Source: Hymenopus coronatus (taxonomy: Eukaryota > Arthropoda > Insecta > Mantodea > Hymenopodidae). Taken from it: a DNA stretch of 64,000 nucleotides. The stretch covers positions 30,932,501 through 30,996,500 of the forward strand of contig CM060883.1 in the NCBI GenBank assembly GCA_030762935.1, read 5' to 3'. Both the position numbers and the translations under genes were made by a program. Below, in pieces: positions 46,815 to 57,005 of this stretch. Position 1 is the stretch's first letter. Every line of letters starts with the position of its first letter. Below the pieces are notes generated by a model. It was not told the DNA's origin. It did not search any database and was given only the letters and a program-made list of their open reading frames with translations.

Positions 46815-47745
46815 TTATCAAGATCCTCAAAATAGTTGTCATTTTTTGAGGTTTGGGAACAGGTGGTAGTCACTGGGTCCTAGATCTGGCGAATAGGGTG
46901 GATGTTCAAGCAATTCGAACTTTAATTCCCACATTTTTCCCATTGCAATGACTGAGCGATGGGCCGGAGAATTGTCGTGATGAAACAAGATTTTTTTCGC
47001 CCCCAAATGAGGTCTTTTTCTTTATACCTCATCACTCAAACGTTGCAGTAAGCTTGCGTACCAGTCACCAAGTGATACTTTTACCCTTTTTCAAGTAATG
47101 AATTAAAAATAATTCCCTGTGCAGCCCAGAAAACACTCGCCATAACCTCGTTAGCTGACAAAATTGACTTTGCCTTTTTTGGAGTTGGTTCACCTGGCGC
47201 AATCCACTGTTTTGACTGTGATTTACTTTCTGGAGTGTAGTGATGTATCCAAGTTTCATCCATGGTAATAAGCCGTCTCAAAAATTCACTGGGATTTTTA
47301 CGGTAGAGCTCCACATTCTTAACAGAAAGTTTTTCTTTGTAACTTTTGATCAGGTGTTGACAAACGTGGCACCCTCTTGCATAGACCTTCTGATAGCCCA
47401 AAACATTACTTAAAATATTACCTGCACGTTCTTTTCATATGTTTACAGCCTCTGCTGTCTCAAACAACTTTAATCTGCGGACTTCCAGTACTAAATGATG
47501 CATTTTTTCAATGATCTCTGGAGTTGTCACTTGTACAGGGCGTCCAGAGCGAGGCTCATCACTAGTGCTCGTACGTCCCATTTTATACTCTGCAAACCAT
47601 CTTTTAATCGTTGAATATGAAGGGGCAGAGTCGTTCAATGTACTGTCCATTTCCTCCTTGATTTCTTTAGGCGTTAAGCCTTTCAAATGGAAGTACTTAA
47701 TCACTGCTCGTTTTTCCAAATCCTCCATTTTCGTTAACACTCTAA
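46815..47745 (-). pseudogene. Mariner transposase (second lineage), near complete but shifted
   Basis: On the minus strand the N-terminal helix-turn-helix reads MEDLEKRAVIKYFHLKGLTP and YSTIKRWFAEYKMGRTSTSD (47435-47740), stopping at AVNI. The catalytic part follows: RRLITMDETWIHHYTPESK, GEPTPKKAKSILSANEVMAS, LEKG with a frameshift near 47080, a stop near 47020, then FHHDNSPAH. Exactly 34 residues after that Asp comes the D of GPSDYHLF. All three catalytic Asp are kept, but stops and shifts inactivate it. No inverted repeats were found at its limits. Confidence 0.9.
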
Positions 47746-47879
47746 AGATGTCTTGTTTAAAATTCTGTTATTCGAAAAGTAAACAAGCTGTAACTATGGA
47801 TACAAACTGTTCTAGAGTTAAACTATACGATGCTACCGTTTAACTGGACTAGTGGCGCCATATCAGCCGATCGTTGTGT

Positions 47880-48269
47880 ATATACTGGAAACATTCTGAA
47901 CCTCGTGTGTATATGTTTATGTGTGAACAGCATGGACACATCCGTCCTTGAAGGTGAGACTATTTTAGTGGTATGAGAGAAATAAAGCCAGTAGACCTCC
48001 CCGTGGAGTTTAATTGAAAAATTCCACTCTGGCGGTAATCAATATGCGGTGCGATCTGACAGGTGGGCCGTGATGGCCACCACTTCTACCCTCTTCTGTG
48101 TGGAGTTGCATTCCACATGACCTGTTTATTAGGCCAGTAACAGAATCCGCGGCTTCGCACGCGTTAATGCGTTTAGTGCGGAGATTGTCTATCTCTCCCC
48201 CTCCCCCTCTCTCTTTGATATTTCCAAAATTAACAACAAAACCGCAGGAAGTTAACTAATTAAATGTCC
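47880..48269. other. Unassigned DNA
   Basis: No coding or repeat signal recognised; a CT-rich run lies at 48195-48217. Confidence 0.4.
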
Positions 48270-48355
48270 TTACTATCTCCACCACGTACTAAGTGTTGCA
48301 TTCCAACTAAAATTCCACACCGACATTAAACAGAAATACATGTTTTGAGCTCCCT
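48270..48355 (+). mobile_element. DLR repeat, 5' terminal fragment
   Basis: TTACTATCTCCACCACGTAC and GTTGCATTCCAACTAAAATT, then AAATACATGTTTTGAGCTCC. It is followed at once by an oppositely oriented DLR. Confidence 0.65.
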
Positions 48356-48357
48356 AA

Positions 48358-48480
48358 AATGTGATGTGTTCATTCACACGACTTTCTCTAGCTGATCCAA
48401 AATCATTCCTTACAAAATACTATTATTTTATCCACATCAAGCTAATCGAGATAAAAATTAGCAGTACTGACCTTATTACT
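48358..48480 (-). mobile_element. DLR repeat, 3' part, split by a LINE
   Basis: ATGTGATGTGTTCATTCACA with ACTTTCTCTAGCTG, through to ACCTTATTACTT. It resumes at 48906. Confidence 0.85.
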
Positions 48481-48905
48481 TTTTTTTTTTTTTTTGCAAT
48501 ATAATTTATTTTGGGCCGCTTTAACAGCATGGTCATATCGCGACCTTTCAAATTGTACATAAAATAGTTATTTACACATTGGTAAAATACAAAATGGTTA
48601 CATTTATAATTCACAATAACTCAGAAAGTTTACATTGTCTTATAAATATTATTGTCTTTTTAATTGTCTGATGGTTACGTAGAGCACTTAGTAAGTCACT
48701 GAAGCCGAACTGAAGTCTCTGTTTGGCGTATTTCGGGCACTGCAGCAAGATGTGTAGGACAGTAAGCGGTGTGTTGCAGGTCTCACATTTTGAGATGAAG
48801 GAATGTGTCAGTTTGCAGTGTCCAATTCTGAAGCGAGTAATTACTGTTTGTTCACGACGTTCTAATTTTCGGAGGGGCTCGAAGAAATTGGTAGACCCGG
48901 CTCGT
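48481..48905 (-). mobile_element. 5'-truncated LINE nested in a DLR
   Basis: A T run on the given strand (48480-48496) is its A tail. The minus-strand frame (48611-48997, of which the part below 48905 is LINE) reads LERREQTVITRFRIGHCKLT, HSFISKCETCNTPLTVLHIL and LQCPKYAKQRLQFGF. This is the conserved end of the RNase H/zinc-finger tail of I/Jockey-like LINE ORF2 (C..C, H, C pattern). The upstream codons of that frame are DLR sequence, so the 128-codon frame is a chance fusion. Confidence 0.85.
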
Positions 48906-49650
48906 TTCCTTGTAAGTAGAAGGGAAATAAGAGAATGCACTAGTCTAAAGCAATGGTCAAAGCTTTTAAAGGCTTGAAATTCGGTTCTCCTTTGCATTCC
49001 TGGGAGTAAAACGAAAGAAATGAAACAAGGTTGACTTCCCGCTTGGGAAAAGTTTAAGTAAAATGGAATCCAATAACAAGGAATATCTTGGGAACGCTTA
49101 ATTTTACATAAAAAAATTATATGGCGTAAATTGCATATCTTTATGAGAACTACGTTTTTTTGTACGGTTTAACAGGTATACAAAAGCCATCCAATTAAGA
49201 TGTCTTCAGAGGATATATCCAGAAAATTCAAGATATACATTTCTTTGAACAGCAAGTTTTCGTCTATCTCTTTGGTATATCAGTTATACAACAGTCATCC
49301 AGAACCAATAGATTTTCAGAGGCTATTCCCAGAAAACTGAAAATATACATTTTATTTGTTATTTAAATATCTTAAAAAGACGTTTCTAAACAAAATCGTG
49401 AGAGCCATTTTTGAGAAAAACAAACATTTCTAAATGTTTTTCAATGTAAAGGGAAGTTTGAGTTGGGGGATTTTTCTGATAATCTTCGTATTCTTGGAAA
49501 AGCACTAAACTTAAATTTCAAGTTTGGGTATTTAACGTACTTTTCGTTTTTGAGCTATGCTGTCCACAGACAGACACACACACACACACACACACACACG
49601 GATTTTTTTCTACATGTTTTCTCTTTTTTCGGTACTCAGGGGGTCTCACT
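48906..49650 (-). mobile_element. DLR repeat, remainder after the LINE insertion
   Basis: TTTCCTTGTAAGTAGAAGGG continues the copy from 48480. It has CAAGTTTGGG, the (CA)n tract at 49572-49599 and GGTACTCAGGGGGTCTC. An internal duplication around 49200-49340 repeats the CAGAGG..ATTC block. It stops where a plus-oriented DLR begins. Confidence 0.8.
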
Positions 49651-50204
49651 CGTAACAATTTTGATTAAAATTCCGTATTAAAGATATTTAAATAAAAAAA
49701 ATAAATAAAATGTATACCCATCTTGAATGTTCTGTTAATAGCCTCTGAAGACCTAGATGAATTCTGCATTACTGGTAAGGCGTAAGAGATTGACAATAAC
49801 TTACTACACAAAAATGTATACCTCGTTAAAAGTCATAATTTACATCATATACTCTGTAGAGTTCACCGCTTCCGAAATATTCATTATTATTGCTTTCAAT
49901 TTTAAACTATGCAACCTTTCTCAAACGGGAAGTCACCTTTCATTTCATCACATTACTGCTTGTCGTGCAAAGCGAACCGAACTTCAGTTGTTCACATAGT
50001 GACCAGCTTTTAAAAGATTCGACTATCGCTCTAGCCTAGCGTATCTCTTTATCTACCTTCTACGTTGAATTTTTCAGGCTGACTCTGCCTATCCAACTCC
50101 TGTTCTACGCACGGCTTGTGTGAAAAAACAATTTATCCAATATTTTGTAAAAAATAGTCTGCAGAACAGGTAGAAAAGTATCTATGTGATTGAAACACAT
50201 CAGA
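49651..50204 (+). mobile_element. DLR repeat, 5'-truncated, inverted within another DLR
   Basis: It begins CGTAACAATTTTGATTAAAA and ends TGAAACACATCAGA. Around 50075-50140 it contains a piece (GACTCTGCCTATCCAACTCC) related to the hairpin at 63698-63881. Confidence 0.75.
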
Positions 50205-50212
50205 CTTTTTGT

Positions 50213-50314
50213 TTAGGTCATCAAAACATGTATTTGTGGCGAAATTTTGCCATCGAACCTTTTGGTGAAACGTAATACTTTCTCTACCAGTGTGTACATT
50301 ACGTGGTGAGAAAG
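50213..50314 (-). mobile_element. DLR repeat, 5' terminal block
   Basis: ATCAAAACATGTATTTGTGG, CTTTTGGTGAAACGTAATAC and the hairpin ending GTGAGAAAGT. It completes the copy interrupted at 49650, as in the 26.9-28.2 kb composite. Confidence 0.7.
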
Positions 50315-51645
50315 TAATAAACTATCGATGGTTGGTAGAGAAAGTTAGGTGAGAGTGTCACATCAAACACACTATTTCTTTTAATCTTTATTCTAAATAA
50401 TCATAACAAAATGAATGCCTCATGTTGTTGCCAGGTGTATCCTGAAATTCTAACTGTTCCTTATTTTGTTTCTTCAGAGCCTCTGGCTAGTTTGGATCAA
50501 CTGGTTTCATAAATAGTTGATTGCTGTAAACGATTTTGGGCAGAGAAAATCGTGTTAGTATTATAGTTTGGGGAAAGGCTAGCCCAAGGAACTTGATGTT
50601 TTGACAGGATCTACAGGTTGGCGGGATGAATGGCGCCAGGAAGCATTCAAGGTCACCACTCTCACTAATTGCTTGTTTTCCAGCAAAACGGTGAGTTCGC
50701 ATTCCGATGTCTTAACACAGCCTGGCAGATGTTTTATCACATCCTGAAGTGCTTTTACTCTTTTTGTTTGTTTTCCCGTGTCTAAACAAAAAACTGGGAC
50801 AACAGAGATTCATCCTTTGTCAAGTCCCTTTAGTGAACGCTTCATTTCGTGTGGATTGGCATTAATCCACTTGAAAGGGCTTATGAGCTTAGATTGATGA
50901 GTACAAATCACTGTTTACCTGATATTACACACTGGCTCATCGAATGTCAGCAATAAAACAGGTTCCTGCACAGCGCCTATTTTTACCGATAGAGGCGCTC
51001 AATTAAGCCACAGTTTCAAACAATTACTGTGTTATCTTGCGTATGACGTCATCACAGGAGCATGGCGATTCACCACGTTGTATACTAGCAGCATTTTGCA
51101 GTATACAGCATAATTGTGTCTTGGTTTTAAACTAAATGTAACATTACTGATTAAATTGCTGCTCAGTCACAATAATAAAGTCTTAAATTGTGCGTAGATT
51201 GTTGCTCGTTAATAATTATTAGAGATTGTTATGTTTTAAGCTGTGCGTTCTGTTTGTTTCTTCTTGTGTTATTCTGTCAGCTTATAAACAAATGAAATTT
51301 TCTAGATTGTATTCAGAATCTTGTTTGCCATAGCAGGTAAACATACACTTCAACCTTTTCAGTATTAAAAACAAACATAATATGGGTACTCTAGCAACAC
51401 AATAATATCTACAAAAGACTGCGTTCGTATAAAGTGTATTAATAATGTTAATTTTCTAAATGCCTGTATTATTTTAAGCATGCTCATTTTCGTTTTTGCC
51501 TGAAAAAAGATTACTTATACATGTATATTAACAGAAAGCAGCACGCTTTCATTACAGTTTGTTTATTGTTAACTGAAAATATAACCATAACATTTAAGAG
51601 TTTAAAGTTCATTTCGATACCTTCTCTATCTTCTTTCTTTAAAAA
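50315..51645. other. Unassigned DNA with a possible coding remnant
   Basis: The minus strand around 50490-50760 reads continuously, but across two frames (RVKALQDVIKHLPGCVKTSE and SGDLECFLAPFIPPTCRSCQ). I cannot place it in a family. The rest is AT-rich without signals. Confidence 0.3.
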
Positions 51646-51985
51646 TCTGGTGTGTTCCATTCACATAACTTTCTCTAGCTGTTCCTCAAACAAACTTTTC
51701 TTACAAAGAATTGTTCTCTTATCTATGTCATGTAATCTAGATAAACATTAACAGCATTGGTCCCATTACTTGCTTCCTTGTAAGTAGAAAGGAAATAAGG
51801 GAGTTCATTAGGCTAATGTAATAGTCAAATTTTTAAAAGCTAGATGCTATGGGAAGCAATTGAGGTTCCGTTCGCTTTACATGCTCCGTTTGAGAAAAGT
51901 TAATTAGTTTAAAACTGAAACCAATAGCAATGAATATCTCTAAAACAGTAACACATATCACATACATTATGTATATATTTTGCAA
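51646..51985 (-). mobile_element. DLR repeat, subfamily-B-like 3' part
   Basis: It starts TCTGGTGTGTTCCATTCACA with ACTTTCTCTAGCTGTTCC, continues through TTGCTTCCTTGTAAGTAG and AATGAATATCTCTAAAACAG, and stops after ACATATCACATACATTATG. Confidence 0.8.
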
Positions 51986-52390
51986 CATTACTTCAAACAA
52001 CTCACACCTTTGTAAGTAGGAATTTTATTGTTAATTATAATTAAAGGTAAATTAAAGAAAGTTAGAAACTGAGCGTCACTTATAGACACTACGTAACATT
52101 TCGAACATTAAACACACTTTCAGTTGAAAATTTTATTTTGATTTATTGAATACCTAGTCCTGTTAAAAAGAATAAGATGCTCTCATTCACCAAACTGAGA
52201 TGAGTTGGAAAATGGCATTCTGTTTTAAGGTCACCGATTTTCTAGACCTGAAGAAGCTGTTAAAGCTACAAAAGGGGTTTCTGCTTGTCAAAAAATGAGT
52301 GGCCTAGATGCTTCTAGAAGTGGTTCCAGAGAGAATATTTGAGAAAAAGGGATAAACAAAACATTTCTATGAGTATTCATTATTTGCTGT
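51986..52390. other. Unassigned AT-rich DNA
   Basis: No feature recognised. Confidence 0.4.
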
Positions 52391-52401
52391 CCATACCTGG
52401 T

Positions 52402-52661
52402 AGTCGCCCTCCGTGGTGTAATGGTTACCATGCTAACTTCATACACCCAAGGTCGCGGGTTCAAACCCGGCGGAGGACGATGGATTTTTTTCGGGCATAA
52501 AAATCCTTAGCATGGCTTGCTTCGGAAGGGAAGTAAAGCCGTGGGTCCCGTGTCGTAGATTTACGGCACGTAAAAGAACCTCTTTCACGCCAATATAGAA
52601 TGGGACGCTGAGAACCAAAGCAGTTAAAGAGCGTCCATAAATAACAGACCATTTCCATTTT
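52402..52661 (+). mobile_element. tRNA-derived SINE, family S1 (complete)
   Basis: The head is GTCGCCCTCCGTGGTGTAAT, GGTTACCATGCTAACTTC (A-box region), B box GCGGGTTCAAACCCGG. The body contains CTTCGGAAGGGAAGTAAAGC and GTCGTAGATTTACGGCACG and ends GCGTCCATAAATAACAG. An 11 bp perfect duplication CCATACCTGGT lies at 52391-52401 and 52662-52672. The 65-97 codon minus-strand frames are artefacts. Confidence 0.93.
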
Positions 52662-52700
52662 CCATACCTGGTGACCGTCGCAATACTCGCTTCCTTGTAA

Positions 52701-53613
52701 AGCCTATGTCCCACGGTCAAAATTTGATCCAAAATTTGTTATACAACGTGATCGTTGTATACAATTTTTCCATTCCGTTCCCACGGGAGTGTGTATTGGT
52801 CCAAATATCTCTTGCACGCTCATGAACAGCTGATAGAAAATGGTGGAGGTTGCTGATCCACAATTATTTACGTTCGCTGTCACAAGCTTAGTTTATGTAT
52901 GCATTGCAAGAACATATTATAATATAAAGAAAAAATTAGTACTAGACCATGGCTGGAACGTAGGAATGCAGGCCAAGGAAGAGGTGTACTACATATGCTG
53001 CAAAATGAACTCGTTTCTGACCCTATAAATTATTTTAACTTCCTTAGAATGGACGAAATTTTGTTGGGAAAGTTGCTGTCTTTAGTTGAGGCAAAACTCA
53101 CGAGTCAAGATACAAATATGAGGTAGTCAATATCAGGAAATCAACCAGCAATCACGTTTTTATATTTTTTTTGTTGAAAAAAAAAAAGGTTAGGTATAAA
53201 TAGACCCGATAAAATACATTTACAGGGGTTATAAATACCCGAGTTATTATTCTATAAATCTCTGCCGCACAAAAAAGAAATGTGTGTTTCAACCATAACT
53301 CAGCTACTATAACCGTATTATTGAGGACGAGGTCTACAAGATACAGCCAAGTTTCACAGAACAATCACATTGGCGGGAAGGAAGACCCAGCGCTAGCCGC
53401 CATCTTATTACGTCATTACCACCAGGTCGCTCATTGTTTGATTTCATACGTTTGGACCAAAAATTAGAAACCGCGGTATCCTGTCGTAGCAAACTGGAAT
53501 TGGACCAAAAAATAGGACGGAAATTGTATACAATGAAATTATCCGATGTCCCACGATTCAATTTGTAGTTTGAAGAGTATTGGACCAAAATATTTGACCG
53601 TGGGACATCGGTT
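52701..53613 (+). mobile_element. PIF/Harbinger-type transposon, internally deleted
   Basis: It is 913 bp with terminal inverted repeats (left ATGTCCCACGGTCAAA at 52706; right inverse CGATGTCCCACGGTCAAA). TAA flanks it at 52698-52700 and 53614-53616, the TWA target typical of PIF/Harbinger. A copy of ATGTCCCACG also occurs internally near 53549. It inserted into a DLR: removing it and one TAA restores CCTTGTAAGAAGAAGGG. Confidence 0.88.
52840..53126 (+). pseudogene. Harbinger transposase N-terminal remnant
   Basis: The frame 52840-53026 starts MVEVADPQLFTFAVTSLVYV. After a shift at about 53028 it continues NYFNFLRMDEILLGKLLSLV and EAKLTSQDTNMR, stop. The second part matches the N-terminal segment of Harbinger nucleases (NYFRMS...LL.LV.P.I...DTNMR). 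The catalytic DDE domain is absent, so the element is non-autonomous. Confidence 0.7.
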
Positions 53614-53616
53614 TAA

Positions 53617-54204
53617 GAAGAAGGGAAATAAGGGAGTTCACTAGACCAGAGAGATACTAAAATCCTTAAAACCTCGTCGCTATGTGAAGCAACATGAATT
53701 CGGTTCTCATGGTGTGGCCAAGAGTAAAACAAGAAAAGTATGAAACGAATATCGACTTAACGTTTGATGAAAGTTTCAATAGTTTAAAATTCAAACTCCT
53801 AACAACGGAAACCATTAATTCTACCTAAATAAGGTACGAGAATATGCCACAAGTTATGTGTTTTAAATAGATCCATAATTTTTTGTAGGGCGTTTTTGTC
53901 TTTTACGATTTGCCAATCATACAAAAGTCATCCAGAATGAAGATATGTTCAGAGGATGTTCCTAAAACTTTCAAGATATAGGTACATTTCATTTGACATG
54001 AAAATATCTTAAAAGACATGGTATTTTAATAAAAATCGTTAGAGTCATTTTAGAGAAAATGAAAATTATCAAAATATATTTCATGTCAAGGGTAGTTGAA
54101 TTGGAGGGATTTTCCTGAAATTACTAAATTTAAACACTAAGCTTTGTATTTAACCGACTTATGCTGTTCACACACACACAAAGACAGACACAGACAGACA
54201 CACA
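53617..54204 (-). mobile_element. DLR repeat, subfamily B, after the Harbinger insertion
   Basis: GAAGAAGGGAAATAAGGGAG, TACGATTTGCCAATCATAC, TTTTAATAAAAATCGTTAGA, then a CA/CAGA tract (54171-54204) where an S3-like SINE has entered. Only about 8 bp of this copy lie left of the Harbinger element. Confidence 0.75.
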
Positions 54205-54368
54205 TATGGAATTTGTGGTGTACAAAGCGGTGCAGGGGCAGGTTTTCTCCGGGTTCTCTAGTTTCCCTCGTCATCGTATTCCACCGGTGCTTCATCATCT
54301 TCCATGTTTCACCAGTGTCATCGCCTGCTGTGACGCTTGCAGTAAAAGCAAGCGTTAAACACTATAAA
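54205..54368 (+). mobile_element. SINE family S3 body fragment
   Basis: GGAATTTGTGGTGTACAAAG, GGTTTTCTCCGGGTTCTC, CCACCGGTGCTTCATCATC and AGCGTTAAACACTATAAA match the S3 body on the plus strand. No head is present. CA repeats flank it on both sides, so any duplication is masked. Confidence 0.75.
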
Positions 54369-54442
54369 ACACACACACACTGACTGTTTTCTAAAAATGC
54401 TCTTTTTGGATTCAGGGGTCCCAAAACATTATTTCCAACATA
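54369..54442 (-). mobile_element. DLR repeat, remainder after the SINE
   Basis: ACACACACACTGACTGTTTT, CTCTTTTTGGATTCAGGGGT, ending at CATTATTTCCAAC. The 5' terminal block is missing. Confidence 0.7.
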
Positions 54443-54639
54443 AAGTATGCTATATCTAATGTTCTTGACAATAATATAGTTTAACAATTAACCACTTTAA
54501 AACAGCTTGCAAATAGATATTACAAATATCTTAATCTATTTCAATAAAATAAATTATATAATTTATAATACAATATTAAAAATAAATCGTATTAAAGATA
54601 TAAATATTAAACAATCTGATAAAACATAATGATAAGTAA

Positions 54640-54705
54640 GTTTCGAATTTTTTGGTGCAGTAAATTTTCTCTACCTGTTATGTACATAGTACGTGTATAG
54701 AAAGT
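54640..54705 (-). mobile_element. DLR repeat, isolated 5' hairpin
   Basis: TTTCGAATTTTTTGGTGCAG followed by TCTCTACCTGTTATGTACAT and AGTACGTGTATAGAAAGT. Only the 5' terminal palindrome survives. Confidence 0.65.
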
Positions 54706-54709
54706 AAAC

Positions 54710-55065
54710 ATGTGCGAGAAAGACAATTTTATAACATTCTGGATTTATGGCATCTGCAAAAAAATATTGATCCTATTATCCTCTATGCATTTACCGAACA
54801 CAACACCCCGATTTTCTCGTCAGTTAATGGGGTTTCCCGCACAAAATTGGGTTTATCTGAGTTTCAATACTGGTTACTCTGCGTCAAAATGCAGCCGTGT
54901 AAATGGAACCAGGCTTCGTCAGAGAAGATTATTAGATTTGTAATAATTACCCTGTCATTAACATGTCTCAAAATCCATTTACACAAATGTAGCGAATTCT
55001 CTATATCACGTGATTGCAATTCGTGAGCAACAGTGACATTGTTTGCTTTCAATTTAAAAGTTCAG
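54710..55065 (-). pseudogene. Tc1/IS630-type DDE transposase fragment
   Basis: The minus strand reads MKANNVTVAHELQSRDIENS, WILRHVNDRVIITNLIIFSD, EAWFHLHGCILTQSNQYW, then in the same region PNFVRETPLTDEKIGVLCSV and RIIGSIFF. SDEAWFHL..Y..SQN..YW, then P..EKIGVWC and RIIGPIFF, is a familiar block of a Tc1/mariner-superfamily transposase. The D of SDE would be the first catalytic Asp. A shift and a stop break it; both ends are missing. Confidence 0.75.
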
Positions 55066-55125
55066 TAGCTCGTAACATGAGCACATTACAAATGGGTTTT
55101 CTATGAGGTCAATGCAGAGTATTTT

Positions 55126-55928
55126 ACGTTCTCTACCCAGCAGTGTGTTCATAGTAGGTAAATAGCGTATTTACTTCACACAAAAAATTAATACCGAGAT
55201 TTCACCGAGGTTTTGAATAAAATTAATTAAATAAACAAAGGAGCGTTTACTAGAGTCGGCTGTTAAGTCCTGGCCTTGGTATTTAAGGTTAGTATCTTCC
55301 AGGGATGCGACACAAAGGTTTTGAGAAAAATCCCCCAACCCCAAACTACCCTTTACATGGAACTTTTTTCGAACATTTTGATTTTCGCAAAAATAGCTAT
55401 AACGATTTTGATTAAAATATAAAATATTAAAGATATTTACCTGCCAAACAAAATGTATATCTTGAATTTTCTGGGAATAGCCTATAAAGGTTACTTTGTT
55501 CTGGACGAATTTTACAGAATTTTGCATAACTGCTAAACCGTAAGACTTAGATAAAAACTTACTACACAAGAAATGTAGAACACGTTAAAACACACAATTT
55601 ATGTTATACATATTTTTTCGTAGAGTTGATCTTTTTTGAGACATTCATTGATTTTGGTTTCAGCTATGAAAAACTTACTTTTCTTATATAGGAATTTGTC
55701 AACTGCAGTCCATACAAACAAAGGAACTTGTCACATAGCAACCAGCTTTTGACTATCACTTCAACCTATGGTACTCCCTTATTTCGCTTCTACTTACAAG
55801 GAAACAAGAAATAAGACTATTTCTGCTAATTTGTTCTGGAGTAGCATGAAGTAAATAGAGGCATAAGCTTTTTAACACTAATTTGTTACAGAGATGTAGA
55901 GAAAGTCATGTGAATGGTACACATCAGA
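55126..55928 (+). mobile_element. DLR repeat, near full length, left of a mariner fragment
   Basis: It starts ACGTTCTCTACCCAGCAGTG (eroded) and ends GGTACACATCAGA. The GT-tract block is deleted. Its 3' end abuts mariner sequence directly. Confidence 0.85.
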
Positions 55929-56287
55929 TTTTTCCAATTGCAATGACTCAACAGTGGGCCGGAGAATTGGGCTGATGAAACAGGTTTTTTTTTTTTTTTT
56001 AGGTCTTTTCTTTTCACCTCATCACTCAAATGTTGCAGTATGCTTGCATAGTAGTCACCAGTGATACTTTTACCCTTTTCCAAGTAATAGATTAAAATAA
56101 TTTCCTGTGCATCCCAGAAAACACTCACCATAACCTTGTTAGTTGATGAAAGTGACTTTGCCTTTTTTGGAGTTGGTTCACCTGGCGCAATACACTGTTT
56201 TAACTGTAATTTATTTTCTGGACTGTAGTGATGTATCCAAGTTTTATCCATGGTAATAAGCCGTCTCAAAATTTCGCTGGGATTTTT
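55929..56287 (-). pseudogene. Mariner transposase fragment between two DLR copies
   Basis: It is the same lineage as 46815-47745: RRLITMDKTWIHHYSPENK (catalytic Asp kept, Glu to Lys), GEPTPKKAKSLSSTNKVMVS, VFWDAQ, YLEKGKSITGDYYASILQHL. The fragment is cut on one side at the T run before CCAATTGCAATG and on the other at GGGATTTTT, and each cut adjoins a DLR end. The long minus-strand frame (195 codons) fuses DLR and mariner codons and is not a real protein. Confidence 0.88.
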
Positions 56288-56736
56288 ACTTTCTCTATAC
56301 GAACTATGTACATAGTGTATAGAGAAGCTAGTGTACTCCACCCAAAAATTCGATACCGAAATGTCATCGGAAATATATGTTTTAGGGTCCCCTGTATCCA
56401 AAAAAAGGATTTTCAGAAAAAGGTCCGTGTGTGTCTGTGTCCGTGTGTCAGTGTGTCCGTGTGCTGTGAACACGATAACTCAAAAACGAAAAGTCGGTAA
56501 AATACCAAACTTGGTATTTAAATTTAGTATCTTCCAGGGATGCGACACGAAGATTTTGAGAAAAAAACCCACCCCAAACTACCCTTTACATGGAACATTT
56601 TTCGAAATGTTTTATTTTCTAAAAAACGGCTCTAACGATTTTGATTAAAATATCGTATATTAAAGATATTTACCTGACAAATAAAATATATATTTTGAAT
56701 TTTCTGGGAATAGTGGGTCAATTTTACGGAATTTTT
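56288..56736 (+). mobile_element. DLR repeat, 3'-truncated
   Basis: It starts ACTTTCTCTATACGAACTAT with a well-kept palindrome, a GT tract (56424-56462) and ACCAAACTTGGT. It stops near ATTTTACGGAATTTTTTACG. Confidence 0.88.
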
Positions 56737-56827
56737 TACGAAGACATCTTTAAACAATCATGATACCCTTGCATTTCACTAAATTTGCTGTCTGTACCAG
56801 AGGAGGCGGTCGGCGGCGATGGAACAG

Positions 56828-56985
56828 ATCTGCTCCTATAATTCTGGATATACCTGCAAGGTGTAACGAGAAAATAGTTAAATCTACTGCAGGACCTGCA
56901 TGAGCAATACTTGCTGAAAAAGGTAGGATAGTGTTCAACCTGTACCGGCTCCTGTTTCAACAGTTCTTCTAAAGGGATCTACCTG
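56828..56985 (-). pseudogene. Nuclear copy of mitochondrial COX1 (NUMT fragment)
   Basis: On the minus strand VETGAGTG, then a TGA codon where COX1 has Trp, then Thr. After a small shift it reads [20 protein letters not shown] and ISRIIGA. GAGTGWT and AHAG.(A/S)[12 protein letters not shown] are invariant COX1 segments around transmembrane helices VI-VII. TGA as Trp fits the invertebrate mitochondrial code. The match stops after IIGA. It is an inactive insertion of organelle DNA. Confidence 0.85.
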
Positions 56986-57005
56986 GCGTCACTGCGCTCA
57001 TTTTT

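Noticed and set aside
53152..53588. Minus-strand frames inside the Harbinger element
   Set aside because: They oppose the recognisable transposase remnant and lie in the deleted, non-coding half of the element.
55886..56473. A 195-codon protein gene on the minus strand
   Set aside because: It fuses DLR codons with a slice of mariner transposase; both flanks are repeat ends.
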